64,000 bases of DNA from Zygnema circumcarinatum (GCA_037447605.1 CM074804.1:6675948-6739947), one strand, 5' to 3'; counted from the first letter of the stretch, positions 1 through 18,842 are shown. Made by a program: numbers and translations. The notes: generated from the sequence alone by a model not told the origin.

Positions 1-414
1 TTTTTTTTGTCATAAAAATATTAGAAAAATAGGAAAAAACATGGACAATAAATAGTTTATGCTCTTCATTAGAAGCACTACCGTACTTCAAAATCATTCA
101 TTCAGCTCAAGTACGCTCCCTAAACAGCGATAAAGTTGTTCCAGTTTTTTTGTTAAGCTACACGCCTTTGCCAGTCAATGTAGGCTTGAGATTAGAATCC
201 TTAATTTTCCCTGGTCGTATTCGTTAACATACAAGTCTCTCGGAGACGCACCCGTTGCGGCAATACGAGTTAAGCGACACATTTAAGTGCCTTACTTTTG
301 GTTTCATTTCTTTAGTATGCAGTCCAGTCAGAGATACACATTTTATAATGTAACCATTGACATCCATAAATGTCGCCTTTACACTGAATCCTCAACAGAG
401 CAGTGGAAGCTTAC

Positions 415-653
415 CTGAACTGCTCATTGAGCTCCCTCTGATTGCAGAAGACCAAGCGCTTCTCCATTCCTCCAAGTTGGCCCTGCGAATCCGCCTTACG
501 CCCTGCCAGCAAAGAGCTCCGCCATGGTGCCATCTGGCGAAGCATCTCCCGCAGCTTCTGGCTCGCCTTCGAGGCGACCATCTTTCCCTTCTCCATCACC
601 ATGCGGGCAGCTTTTGGCTCTGATGAAGAAGCATCGCCCTGGGAGCCCCCCAT
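415..653 (-). CDS. 5' exon of an unresolved gene, possibly a P4-type ATPase (lipid flippase)
   Basis: This is an open frame on the minus strand that starts at an ATG (653) and runs 79 codons to a strong GTAAGCTT donor just left of 415, so the gene continues off the left edge. The N-terminal part is basic and Met/Lys rich. The last stretch, around KRLVFCNQRELNEQF, resembles the pattern at the start of plant aminophospholipid ATPases (basic residue, hydrophobic pair, then an Asn-containing loop) just before their first conserved block. That resemblance is weak and rests on about 15 residues. The frame is also open upstream of this ATG for at least 20 codons, so the start could lie further right. 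It is divergent from GRXS15, and the two share the 654-1728 interval. No following exon can be placed in 1-414, which is AT-rich and looks like intron. Confidence 0.3.
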
Positions 654-1728
654 CAGACCCGGAGAACGCTTCAAGTTTAGAGCACCTCGCAGATGGTAGC
701 GGCAGAGCTCACAAGGAAGCTTGAAATGCCTTCTACTTCTCCGTTATAAACGCGTGGCGCCAGCGGGTTTTACTGACTGTGAGCTCGTAGTACTCCATCG
801 ACGGGAAATAGTCTCCAGGTCGCGGCTTCAGCTTCTGCTGCTGCCCCTTACTCACGTTCTACCTTCCAATGGCGCCTTTCTCTACGCAGCTGCCTCCGTC
901 AGATAAACTGCTTTGGATGCAAGACCCGTCCCTCTGGAGTCCTCACCGCCGCCATGGAGAGGGAGGGAGGGAGGGAGGGAGGGAGGGAGAGAGGGAGAGA
1001 GGGAGACAAAGCCAGCCGGCTCCTGCCCCTCCCTGACTGAGGCCGCGGAGCGAAGCTGCCGCCACGCGGCGCATCCTGAGTGGCTGGCGGGCCGAAAGCT
1101 CCGGACGGGCTCGCAGGTGGCGCCACGTGGACGGGCCAATGTCGGCTTTTTTGCTTGGAAATTGGTCCACAGTGGCAGGGTCCAGTCGCGGGCAGGATCC
1201 ACCGACTCCTCGTGGTCTTAAGCGAGGAGATTTAGCCAATACGAAACCGCCACGTCTTTGTATTTGCCAACGTAACAAGCTACCATTGGTCTCCGCCTAG
1301 CGGGCTGGTTTCTTGGAGATCCACTCGAAATCAACATTCGGATCAGCCTGCAGGAACTGCCTTCCGCGCGCGCGCGTACTTGTCGGCTTCTGCCCTATTT
1401 GTGTACGAACCAAGTGCTGTTCTGTACACCTTTTTTGACGTTTGTGAGAGCCTCCAGCGAATAGAAAACGGAAACGACACGCGTAACCGCCTACGTTGGT
1501 GATGCCACGTCATACGACCCATGGAACTGAGTTGCGTAATTGTAACGGGTCTTGCGCTCTGTAGAAAGCAAGGTCACATGCGCGAAAAGCGTGGAACTGG
1601 GTGACGTTCGCACATGTGTCGGCCCGATCAGCGGCTGCCACGTGTCGCGCACCCCCAAGGAGGCCCCTCCCCTCGGCGCGCTGGCTGGGTCGCGTGCCTG
1701 CTGGAAGCGGTGAAGGGGAGGGACGGCC
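654..1728. promoter_or_regulatory. Divergent promoter interval between the left-edge gene and GRXS15
   Basis: There is no gene here. It holds a GGGA/GGAG purine tract at 957-1008, a CGCCACGTGG G-box palindrome at 1121-1130, a run of CG dinucleotides near 1366-1375 and a GCCACGTGTC box near 1637. Long open frames in this GC-rich stretch lack splice or family support. The two start codons face away from each other, so the interval probably serves both genes. Confidence 0.5.
957..1008. repeat. GGGA/GGAGA purine tract
   Basis: About 50 bases of GGGA repeats, drifting to GAGA. A matching CCCT tract lies upstream of the GH5 gene at 6131-6184. Confidence 0.9.
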
Positions 1729-4312
1729 ATGGCTGCCTGGGGAGCGAAGGGCGCGGTTGAGGGCTGCAGGCGCCTCCTGCCCTCTCTGTCGAGGGGCTCA
1801 GGTGAGGGGCCCTGCGGGCATGGCAGCCGCGTGCTTTGCATGAGCGCTGGACACGAGGCGGCTAGAAGCATGCAGCAAATGTGTCTATGGTCTTGATGCA
1901 CTTCTGAAAGAAAGTTGAAGCGTTTTTCCTTTGGACGGATATCAGATATTCTCTTTTTTTTCTCTGTAAACTGGTCAATCTAGGGCGACGCATGTGCTTC
2001 ATTTGAGCTGCCGTGTAGATGTTGTACCATGAACATGGTGGTCCCTGAAGCTAAGGAATAAGGTCTTCTCCCGTTGCAGTTAGCCCAACGGTCTGAAGAT
2101 ATCGAATCACTTATTCGAATGGGATGTTTTACAGTATGTTGAAAGTTGGCGATACCCCTTGCTCTGTCTAATTTGAGCACCTCGTGAGTTGTTTAAAGCT
2201 CCTGTGCTCACTTTTTCCCTGGAAGAAGAATCTACTTTGAAGAAGTAGGTTTTCTGGTGTATAGTGATATTTTTTTAGGTTATTTTCTTGTCATGACATT
2301 CAAGGGTCGGCCAATTCGAAGATAGTTTCAACGATCAACCTTTTCAAGGTTGCACTTTGGGTTTTGTTTTGACATTGGCAACACTTATTTGTCTATGCTC
2401 ACTTGCTGTTGGTCTCCTTATGTCTGCTGCCAATTGCGTTGCCTTACTTCTGACATACTCGTCTGTTTGAAAAACCATTGAAAACGTTGGCCACACGTTT
2501 CCCATGAAAAATGTTCTCTTGCCCATGTCTGCATGCAGTCACCCCTCGCCTGGTAGGCTTCAGTGCTACCAGGTGGCATTCAAACAAACCTGAAGAGTCT
2601 CCAGGTTCACATGATGATTTCAAGCCAAGATTCCATGCACCTCAAGACGTCCTGTCAGTGCACGAACAAATTGAGAAGGTATATCTCGGTTCGTTTTTTC
2701 GTTTTTTTGTATCCGTTACAGTTGTTTAGTAGTCACATCATTGATCCACGTATCCTATGTTCAAGCCATTCTTATTCCGTTGGCTGATTGCTATCCGCAG
2801 TCATTTTAATGAGTTATGTTTGCTCCCTGTTTGTCTCGTAACTCTGCGTTTTCCCCCGCTTCATATGGCCTGTTCGTTGTCAGGATATAAAAGAGAACCC
2901 TGTCGTCGTTTACATGAAGGGTGTTCCTGAGGCTCCGCAGTGCGGATTTAGCAATATGGTTGTGAGAATTTTCGATCATTATGGTGAGTGAAACGATTCT
3001 CCACTGCTGCATGCTCTGAGAAGTCACTTTTTTTATATAGTCTTCAGCATCTTGTATTCTCGATTTGCAGGTAGCTGGACTATGGGCACTATTACAGATT
3101 GACAGAGTACTTCCATTAGAAGTCATTTCTCTAAAGAGTCCACTGCAAAGCAAGTTATATGTCCCAATAAAGCATACAACTAGTACAAATGAAACATCGG
3201 TGCTGGAGAATCGGCGCTATGGCATGGATGTTCATGGATAAACTATGCTTACTATTCTACTTTGCATGCCGTCGGTGACTGGGTAAGGTTCAGTTGAGGT
3301 TATTAAAGGGCGCTCAAGGGAAATTGCGCTTTTGGATAGTACGTTATGACTAAGGCCGGTGTATGGTTATGTTCTTCAAGGACTGTGTGCGGAAAATGTC
3401 GGTTTGTGCATATTCAACACTTAATGTTCACGATACTGGAGACCATTTTTGAAGCAATGACTGCTAACTGTGTATTGAGAAATCACTCAGCTTATTCAAT
3501 GATTATCTTCAGTTACCTTCAGACAAAGTCAATGTAAAACTGGGGTAACCTAAGTAAGAACGGAGTAAGTGGGGATAGGATGTACATGTTTTGGATTCTA
3601 TTGCACTTGCATCAATTTTACCGCCAGACGCAAAATTGATCGACGCCGTTTGTCTTCTATCCAGATAACTTTTCTCCCCCTCCTATTGTTTCCTTTTTTC
3701 CCCTTAACATTGTTTGCTGTCTGGAGGGGTTGGAGTAGGTGTAAACTACAAGGCAAAGAATGTGCTAGAGGATCCCGAACTTCGACAGGGCATTAAGACA
3801 TACAGGTAATGGAGGGCAAATAAGTTGTATTGGATGATTCCTCAAGGAACTGATTATCGTCGCTGCAATGACCGTGTTCGACTGGTGCTGGAAAGGCTAT
3901 GAGAGGCTATGAGAGGCTATGAGACACATTCTCGTTGTTAGAGCCTTCCATGCATTAACCTATACTTTCGGCATGGGGATGAAATTTTGGGGTCCTGCAG
4001 TCAATGGCCGACTATTCCTCAAGTATATATCAATGGCGAGTTTGTGGGTGGCTGCGATATCATTATGAACATGCAAAAGGTCGGTAAATCTTGAAGCCTT
4101 TATCATAGAGACTGGTGGCAATGGCTCTGTGCATTAGTACAGTTCGGTGCCGCCTGATGTACAAGTCTCTCGCGACGAGTGAGGAGGAGCCTTTGCTCTT
4201 ACAGACTTGCAATAGCAGTAATTTGTTTTGGGCTGTTCTCTGTTGGCAGACAGGAGAGCTCCAGAACAAGTTGGAGAAGATTCAAGGGCAAGCAGAGGGC
4301 TCTTCACAATGA
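1729..4312 (+). CDS. GRXS15: Mitochondrial monothiol glutaredoxin (CGFS type)
   Basis: Six exons (1729-1801, 2539-2678, 2884-2983, 3739-3805, 4001-4079, 4250-4312) close in phase to give 173 residues. CGFS monothiol glutaredoxins bind a [2Fe-2S] cluster with glutathione and pass it to apoproteins; plant GRXS15 and human GLRX5 do this in mitochondria. Residues 1-24 are Arg/Ser rich without acids, as in a mitochondrial presequence. The active site CGFS is at 91-94 after the MKGVPEAPQ loop. The WPTIPQ cis-Pro block and the GGCDI glutathione-binding loop follow in exon 5. A Cys in that loop is shared with GLRX5, whereas land-plant GRXS15 usually has Ser there. The exon 5 donor is a weaker GTCGGT, but the neighbouring GTAAAT would break phase. 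The start ATG sits in a GCCATGG context. Confidence 0.95.
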
Positions 4313-5107
4313 CGTCCCGCGGGGTATGAAATGGGTCTGGTCGCAGGCCAAGTAGATATAGCTCCAAGGTAGTGCAAAGGCGGGAATAACGTGTCTAGAT
4401 ATAGGGATTGTCAGTAGCAGCGGTGGAGGGTTGGGTGCACAGCGCATGTAAAGTTCTTCAGTTGCATTACGCTTTGAGTGGAGCATGCGATTACTGTGCA
4501 TGCATTGTGGAAGGATGAATATTATGTTGTGTACTTAGCCGTCGTTTTGTGTTTTGGGAATGCTGTTTTTGTCAATGATGGTCTTGGAGAAGCTCCGTGA
4601 TTGCAGATGGAGTGGTGTAAGTATCTGGACGTGGGTTCGAAGCTGTGGACCATCATGGTGAATGCTTAATGTGGAAATGAGTACATCCTTGACGCTGGAG
4701 CAAGGCGTATTCATGAATTAGCCACAATCCTGTTGAACTCGCCCTGCATCATTAAACCCAGCATGATTTCTCATTCCAGTTTCTTTTGTACTCGTACGCA
4801 CATAGGATACAAGATGAATGAACGCAATTCCATTGGGCACAGGGCCCTGCAGTTGCCTCTCGCAGATCTGTCGCAAAGACAGAGGGCGGTCCCCGAGGTC
4901 GTATCAGACTGACACTTTAGCAGGACTTGCGACGCCTGAATGCATTCTGTACCCCGGGCTGAACCGTTGGATCAGCCATTGGCAGACAACCACAGCCAAT
5001 GGTTGGAACCATTGAATTGCATACGTAGCCAACCACTATCTCAATGGTTCGCGCGGTCGTGTTTGAACCAGCCAACCATTGCCGCTTGTTGAAGCATTGA
5101 ATTCCAT
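4313..5107. other. Intergenic region downstream of GRXS15
   Basis: GRXS15 3' UTR and spacer, with no supported gene. From about 4959 it becomes a cluster of AACCATTGG and CCAATGGTT words in both orientations, leading up to a MITE at 5108. Confidence 0.6.
4959..5100. repeat. AACCATTGG/CCAATGGTT inverted-word repeat, copy 1
   Basis: A dense run of the word AACCATTGG and its complement, with near matches such as AACCGTTGG and CAGCCATTGG. A related run in the opposite orientation is at 19304-19357. More diverged words (GATGGTTTGAACC, CCAACTGTTGGC) continue right of the MITE to about 5340, so the MITE seems to have inserted into this older element. Confidence 0.6.
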
Positions 5108-5268
5108 TAGGGGGTGTCAGACTTAAAAAATTTCAGTACGCGTGTTCGTAAGTTTGACATCAGAACGAGTACTTCAGTATAATAACGATCCTCATGTGGC
5201 GGAGTACTTTCGTAACCTTTTTTTTCGTAACGCTTTTCGTAAGATTTTGTTAAGTCTGACACCCCCTA
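5108..5268. mobile_element. Stowaway/mariner-like MITE, 161 bp
   Basis: Perfect 19-base terminal inverted repeats lie at 5108-5126 and 5250-5268 (TAGGGGGTGTCAGACTTAA and its complement). The outer TA on both sides fits a TA target duplication, the signature of Tc1/mariner-derived MITEs. The interior is AT-rich with repeated CGTAA words and has no coding potential, so it would be non-autonomous. Confidence 0.8.
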
Positions 5269-5299
5269 TTGCCGATGGTTTGAACCGAAGGTTGGCGAA

Positions 5300-6427
5300 C
5301 GTAGCCAGCTACTGTCTAGCCAACTGTTGGCATTCAATGCTAGTGGTCCGACCTACGCTGCACTGTAGCGAGCCTTGTCCTGGGCGAGTGCCCCAGCTAG
5401 CGGAGGGAGGGCCGCTGACTCGCTGCGCTGCGGGGGCCCTTCCGATGGACGACGCTCTGTGAACGCTCGCTCGGACAGACGTGGATTTTGTCCATATAGC
5501 TTGTCCATCAGTGCCGATGGCGCCGTAGGTCAAGCCCCGCCCCCCCGGCCCTGCGACCGTTGCGCTTCCTGAACGTGGAGCAAAATGGAATGGGCATGGA
5601 ACGACGGCAGACGGCGCCATGCCCATGCCCATGCGCATGCCCCCATGGTATCCATGGACGAGCCATGGACTGCCCGCAGCGTCGCCCACCGCTGCGACGC
5701 GATCAGCGCCCATTCAATTAATTCCTTTTGTCCCCATTCCGCTCCCAAGTCCCAAACCGCTAATAAACGCGCGGTAGCGCCAAAAGTCCTCCCCGCGGTC
5801 CGCGAGCGACTGATTATTTATTGCACGCCCGGGCCGAGGTTTTATTTGCCTGACCGGGGACACCGGGCAGCGGGGACGACGGCGGGCAGCTGGCGACTGC
5901 CGCCGTCAGTTGGGCGACTAACTGTTCGCAGCAACCGCAGCCGTCGATTCCCCACTCGCTGCCGATCGACGGCTCCCAGCGAGCAGACTGGAAGTACCGG
6001 TATTAGCGGTCTGCGGGCAGAGGCGCTAGGCCGGGCAAATCGCAAGCGCGGCGGTTGATAACGACAAAAAAGATGTACCTTTCAGAGGCCTTGTGACCAT
6101 CCCTTGTCGCTTGCCGGCGGAGCCGTAGCCTCTCTCCCTCCCTCCCTCCCTCCCTCCCTCCCTCCCTCCCTCCCTCCCTCCCCTCGCGCCATCTCTCGCG
6201 GTCCCTCGTCTCTCTCTCTCGCTCTCAGAGGAGGCTCCTTCAGGTGTCACGTGGCGCGTGGTGTTCTTTATCAAGGTGAATTTATCGAGCGGCATTGCGG
6301 CGTAGGGGTGCGGCCAAGCAAGAGCTTGCCGCGTGGCGTTCGCAGAGGTGCTCTGGAGGGAGTGAGGAGAGCCGGCCAGGTGGAGGGCTTCCCTTAGTCC
6401 CTCTCGCAGAGAGCTAGACTTTCAGTC
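5300..6427. promoter_or_regulatory. GC-rich upstream region of the GH5 gene
   Basis: No supported gene. Around 5585-5665 there is a palindromic run of GCCCATG/CATGGGC words. A CCCT tract lies at 6131-6184, and a TCACGTGGCG G-box at 6247-6256 lies about 180 bases before the ATG. The long open frames here occur on both strands and follow GC bias. Confidence 0.5.
6131..6184 (+). repeat. CCCT tract, about 13 units
   Basis: A pyrimidine tetranucleotide repeat about 245 bases upstream of the GH5 start, probably at or near its transcription start. Confidence 0.9.
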
Positions 6428-13614
<7,187 letters not shown>

Positions 13615-14249
13615 TGGCTGCCTCTCTTTCTTTAAGGGGTTGGGGGTGGGAGGGGGGGAGGGTGGGAGGTAGAGCGGTGTGAAGGAGAGGGGGGGGGGGG
13701 AGGGGAGACAAGCATAGGTAGGGCGAGGGGCGGAGGGAGGCGTTCTGTTGACCTGTACCTGTTTCATTTTTTTTGTATCGTGTAAAAACAGTTAGCTTAG
13801 GCCGATTCTCTCTAGAATTGTGGAGGAGAGATTGACAGTGGTGATTATAGTGTCATCAATACTGTTAATACCTTCTCCACCAAGAATAAGCAAGATTTTC
13901 CTCTGAAGCTTAATTTTTTAACATTCGTGCATATCCGTTTTGTTGCGAATTCTGAAGAAGAACTGCGCTGGCACATTCTTCTTGCATTCATGTCAAAGCA
14001 ATATTTCACACGCAATAAAACAATGTCGCTGTTACGATCATCGCAGACAAGATCTCATATGTAACCGTTGTATCCGTTGTAATTTTTACATTTAAGGAAA
14101 ACGTACATTCTCATGATTGAAAGCAATCCCTCTACAAAAGCTCAACCCTAGCGCAGCTGACTATCGACGGGGCTACCTTCAAGTCGAGAACATGGAACTC
14201 CGCCGGAGCTGCAAAGCCCATCACGCCGCACACTTCCTCACACGCGCCT
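13615..14249. other. Convergent 3' region of the GH5 and SDS22 genes
   Basis: No gene. A G-rich stretch (13634-13735) follows the GH5 stop codon, then AT-rich sequence with AATAAA-like words around 14012. The SDS22 3' UTR enters from the right. Confidence 0.6.
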
Positions 14250-17200
14250 TCAGAAATTAACGCAGTCAATCTGTTGAATATTGGGAAGTAAAACGCGCAG
14301 CTTGTGCACATATTGGGGAACATTTGTCTGCACAGAAAATCAGTGAAGTGAGAAATAGCATTGATCTCACGATGGCAAGGCCATCAATCAGTTGGTTGAC
14401 CAAAGCTTGTCGTAAAAAAGCTCAAGAAGAATGGAGAAGCCACACACAGCCTCGCCGAAGGAAACATGAATTTGCGAGTGCACGTGTCGAGGTTCTGCGC
14501 ATACTAAGGGAGCAGCGCATGACCAGAAATCCCAAGCTGTGATGCTTAGGATCAGGATCATCCCAGTATATCTGTCTCAGCCAATGGGAACACTGCATGG
14601 TTTGAGCAGAACTCACACAAGGGTTTCTTTCAAGGTACAGCGTTGTCAATGAATTCTTCGGTCCAGCTAACGCTGCCTCCAGGCCTTCTAAAGAGGCGAC
14701 AAGGTTATCGTTCAGCCATAGGTCTTCCAATCTGAAAGATCCGCCCACAAAAAGAACAGACTACGATGATATGTCCCCTTTTTTCAGTACAGAATAGTCT
14801 CTACTAACGGTGGGGACTTCGCAGACAATTCTGTTTTCTTTACTAGGACTAGCAAAGAAAAAAACAGACAGCAAAAGCAGGTTACACGCAGGCAACCCAA
14901 GGTGCACAATGCAGTCCCTTGTTACAACACAGTACCTTTCTCGCTTTAGAGAGGTTGGAACCACCAAAAGAAACAAAAGCAAAGTACCAAAATTTGCAAG
15001 ATACCCCACTCAGAAACCCAATAACCCGCTCTTTTTATTGGCAGCCAGAATGATAGATATTTAGCACACACACACACACAGAGAACCGCACAGCACAGCA
15101 AAAACATAGCTGGACTAGGACAAGGAACACCACTTCCATATCATCAACAATACCTTTTTTTGCTTACGAAAAAAGCAGACTTCGTATGCTATACTACGAG
15201 TGCACTTGAAGTTCTCGTACCTTGTCAGGGGTTCGAGATTTTGAATGACAGAAATTCGATTCGATGCCAAGTCAAGCACACGGAGATTCGTTAACGGCTC
15301 GAGGCCCTCCATGACACTGATTCCGTTATGACTCAGGTATAACTCCTCCACCAATCTGCATGCCTACCGGTAGTGCAGTTCGCACGAGCAAATTTTCACA
15401 CATCCAAAGAGGTCAGAAGAACGAAAAACATGGTAAGAAGGTGATTAGGGGAGAACACGGAAAGGAGCTAAAATCGATTAGTCAACCTAGAATTAGCCTC
15501 GACCAGACTTCATTGACGATGGATAATGAGCACCAGGTTTGACGTGGTGGATATACAGAAGATCTATAGTAGGATGGTTACTGATCAAAATAAAACATGT
15601 TGTAGCCACTATGATGCTGTTCCTGCTGCCATCTATTCTATCCACAATTGCTTTCATGCGACACATAATTGCAGCAATCTGGGATTCTATACAGAACAGC
15701 CTCCACCTTCCAGCAAATCACACAGAGAAAATAAACCCCACTTACTTCACGCTAGACAGAAATTTTTAGATGAGTGTAATCGCACCTGAAACCCGAGCAT
15801 TGATGTCAAGCGATTGCTCTGTATGCTAATCTTGGTCAACGAAGTGAGCCCACAGAGCGCCACTTCCCGAATCTTATTGCGCCCCAGCCATAATTCTGAA
15901 AGGTTCGTTAGGCGTTCAAGCCCCTCCATAACCTGTGACCCAAACACCATTCCACACTTTGACGAGTTTTACTTCCACAAGACTTAAGCTAATCCCCACA
16001 TGTTTCCCAACCCGCTGTGCTGCTATGGTGCCTAGGGCATTAATCCACTTATGCGCTTCTCCAAGCGTTTGGGTCACAATATTTCCATCCATTCCTTTGC
16101 CTAATTGCACATGGAGAAGACAATAGAACTTGAAAGACGTCGAAGCTTCTCTTGATCAATGCTTCACCTCAGTCGATCAACTCTAAAAGAAGTCAGCATA
16201 AGGAGAGATAAGCCTTACTCTAATTTTATTAGATCCCATTTCCAGCAGTCTGAGTTGCGATAAATGCGCAAGCTCCTCAATTTGGGTGATCTGATTGTTT
16301 GCCAAATAAAGCTCCGTGAGACCAGCGTGAATGTTCGATAGACCAGCCAACGACATAATCTTATTGTAGGAAACGTCAAAAAGTTTGAGGTTGCAGTAGG
16401 GTGCAACCGGAGGAATACAAGTCAGTTGATTGTCACGTAACACCAGCTCCTGCCAAGGGTCACAACCTTGCCAGGTTTCATTAGACTGGCAATTGAGAGT
16501 AGATAAGGTATATGCAGCACATGGAAGGAAAAAACGACATATTCTTAAAAAAGGTAATTGATTAACATGCTCCCTACCATTTAAATATGAAAGTAAATCG
16601 ATGCAAAACTTCTAAAGCAATGATTCCAGAAAGCAGCATCTGATAAATCCGTGACTTAGCACTCTTTGGTACAGCTTTTTTTTTCCTGTCACCGACGCTG
16701 GATGTGTCTAATTCAGAGCCAAACCCAGAAGTTACTCTTGTCATTCTCAACTAGAACATATTCAGCATGGAAAAATAAATTCTTAAGCTTGACACTACGG
16801 CTGCACACGTGGGCTCATTAAGCTTACGACAAGTGAAATTTGGAATCCCCGTCAACGAGTGATCGTCAAATTCAACATTTTACTTCTTGCCTTCTCCATC
16901 CAAACTGGGTTTTATCCTTGATTGACTAACATTGATGTCAATTTAATTTGATTCGTTGTTTCCGAAGGGGCTGAAAACGATTGCAAATTAGGATTGAGAA
17001 TAAAGACAGAAAATAAAATTCGTTCTTTGAAGCACGCTAAACATGGTTTGCTGCAACCTATGTAAAGCGTCCCTTTCCACTGACTACAACCAACGACGAA
17101 AAATAATTCACAAAAAAGTCCACTCACTTTCCACCCACCTGAAGTGAAGATAAGGACGGCATGCTTGCAATATCTGCAGCTGCTGCATCGCTTATGAGGT

Positions 17201-17435
17201 TCTGCCGCAGTGAGAGCTTTTGCAGCTGCGACAACTGGCCGAACCTGGGGTCAATCTTGGAGAGACGGTTGGTTGTGAGATCGAGCTCAGTAAGGGACGG
17301 AGGAAGGCTGACAAGCGCGAGGTCCGTGAGCTGATTCCCTGTAAGGTCCATCAGCTTCCCGTCTTCAGAAACGAATATGGCGTACTCTGGCGGAGCCCTC
17401 CCACTCGCGCCATTTCCAGAGGATGCCTTTTCCAT
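14250..17435 (-). CDS. SDS22: Protein phosphatase 1 regulatory subunit SDS22 (leucine-rich repeats)
   Basis: The exons are 17139-17435, 16219-16449, 15786-15932, 15221-15355, 14617-14731 and 14250-14327. SDS22 is an LRR protein that binds the PP1 catalytic subunit and controls its maturation and localisation. The translation shows about ten 22-residue repeats with the SDS22 pattern, including LYLANNQI, LGRNKI, QSNRLT, LYLSHNGI, LDLASNRI and LWLNDN. It ends in the typical cap (LYLERNPC, then LPNIQQID). All joins are in phase except between 15786 and 15355. There the upstream exon ends in phase 0, the downstream exon needs two extra bases, and the repeat is three residues short. An 8-nt exon would repair both; the one candidate that fits is 15693-15700. 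With it the protein is 336 residues. Confidence 0.9.
15693..15700 (-). other. SDS22: Candidate 8-nt micro-exon of SDS22
   Basis: On the minus strand this reads AG|GCTGTTCT|GTATAG. Inserted between the flanking exons it restores phase and adds Ala-Val-Leu, giving the 22-residue spacing of the repeat with hydrophobic residues where human SDS22 has them. It was the only AG-8nt-GT match in the intron giving an open reading. The acceptor has no polypyrimidine tract, so the call is tentative. Confidence 0.35.
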
Positions 17436-17724
17436 CGTGCGTTGGATGATGCTTTGATTCTTTCCTGCAAGTTAACCTGCTGAAGGTCAGAGCCACCTCC
17501 CGCGCAGCCAGACAACCGCCATTCCACCCCTCTGCACTCCGGTTTGTGCCCCTCAAAGGAACCAATCTCGACCCCTTCCCTTGCCCCTTCGCTCCCTGTA
17601 GCTGCCAGCGAGTGCAGGACAGTGCTCTTCTGCAAAATGCAGGCAGACCCAGGAAGCACACTTTTCTGCCCGTGACATGACCACATAGATACAGTTAAAT
17701 CGGACTAATTCCAGTACAGTACTG
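17436..17724 (-). promoter_or_regulatory. Upstream region of SDS22
   Basis: GC-moderate sequence before the SDS22 start codon, with no recognised element, ending at a TA-flanked inverted-repeat element. Confidence 0.4.
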
Positions 17725-18199
17725 TACAGTGGGGGGTCCTCATATTTTCGCCATGGTATTGGCCAAAAAGGGGCGAAAATATTGATTTTGCAAATATAAG
17801 GTTCGTGTTACCAATAGGCGGGCGGTGTTATGTTAGAGTTCATGTTTGCTCGTACACATCGTATCGTCTAATACCGTATCGCATCGTTGCGTATCTCAAC
17901 ATATCGTAACGTATCGTTTAGTATCGTATCGTATTGTGCCGTATCGAAGTCAAGATGAAGGGGAGAGGAGCGAGCGCCTCTTACGGCGGCACGGGCGGGA
18001 AGATTCGGTTTGTTTTGCTTAAGCCCGTAACGGCTAGTACAGCAAGTACGAATAGTACGGTCAGTACGAATAGTACGAATAGTACAAATAGTACGGGTAA
18101 CACAGAGTTACCGTACAAAAAGGTGGTTTCGGCAAAATCGGGGCGAATTTCTTGGGAGCGCACTGTACAGGGTGACAAATATGAGGACCCCCCACTGTA
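17725..18199. mobile_element. TA-ended inverted-repeat element, 475 bp (Tc1/mariner/pogo-like MITE)
   Basis: Terminal inverted repeats of about 23-24 bases match perfectly (17724-17747 against 18177-18200). They begin TA-CAGTGGGGGGTCC and end GGACCCCCCACTG-TA. TA flanks and CAG...CTG ends are the pattern of Tc1/mariner/pogo elements. The interior holds a GTATC/GTATCGT repeat (about 17855-17945) and an AATAGTACG minisatellite (18036-18100). The open frame across it reads Asn-Ser-Thr repeats and is not a transposase. Confidence 0.75.
17855..18100. repeat. GTATC and AATAGTACG short tandem repeats
   Basis: Two imperfect tandem arrays inside the inverted-repeat element: a CGTATC-type run (about 17855-17945) and a 9-base AATAGTACG run (18036-18100). 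Confidence 0.8.
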
Positions 18200-18842
18200 C
18201 CAAGAAACGTGCGAAAAGTACGAACGGTACGGAGAAAAACGAGACCCTTGTAGCGTAACGGAGCTGCGTTCGACGGATTTGCGTCAGTTCAATTGTACTT
18301 GACGTATGCCTCTTCCGTGTCACGGATCAACGGAATCCAGGAGCTGCCAACGGAGATTGAGAGAAGGCGGCGCCATGCGTTGGCGGCCCACGGAACAGCA
18401 CACCATCCAGCAAGGCGCACTCGGGAACACCGCTTGAGGCCGCCGATTATCATTCGTTGACCTATCCGAAGGCTCCACGTAGTCAGTCAGGCCTCTCAGT
18501 GGGCAGTTGGCCAATCAGAGACTGTCACTGCTAAGACTCAAGATCTATTGTCAGTGTTAAGTAGATGGGATGTCAGTGATGCTTTTTTGTCTTTTAGTGC
18601 TGGGCTTAGTATTTGTATTTGCTGTGTGGTTTGTTGTCTTGTTCTTCTTTCTTCTTTTCCTTCCTCTTCAGTTACAGCAACAGATGCTAAGTAAGAGAGA
18701 GAGAGAGAGAGAGAGTTCCATGCCATAGATAGAGAGAGAGAGAGAGAGAGAAAGAGTCTTCTTGCTGATAGCATTTAGACGTCCCATTCAGCCCAGTTAG
18801 ACAAAGATTTCAGTGAGAAGACAATTTCATTGTAATGACATT

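Noticed and set aside
3893-3925. GAGAGGCTAT tandem word repeated three times
   Set aside because: Too short to call a repeat element; it sits in a GRXS15 intron with no further structure.
4620-4650. GGTTCGAA word suggesting a tRNA B-box
   Set aside because: No A-box or cloverleaf arms at the correct distances.
5309-6058. Several 100-150 codon frames on both strands
   Set aside because: High-GC sequence without stops; frames overlap antisense and contain palindromic repeats.
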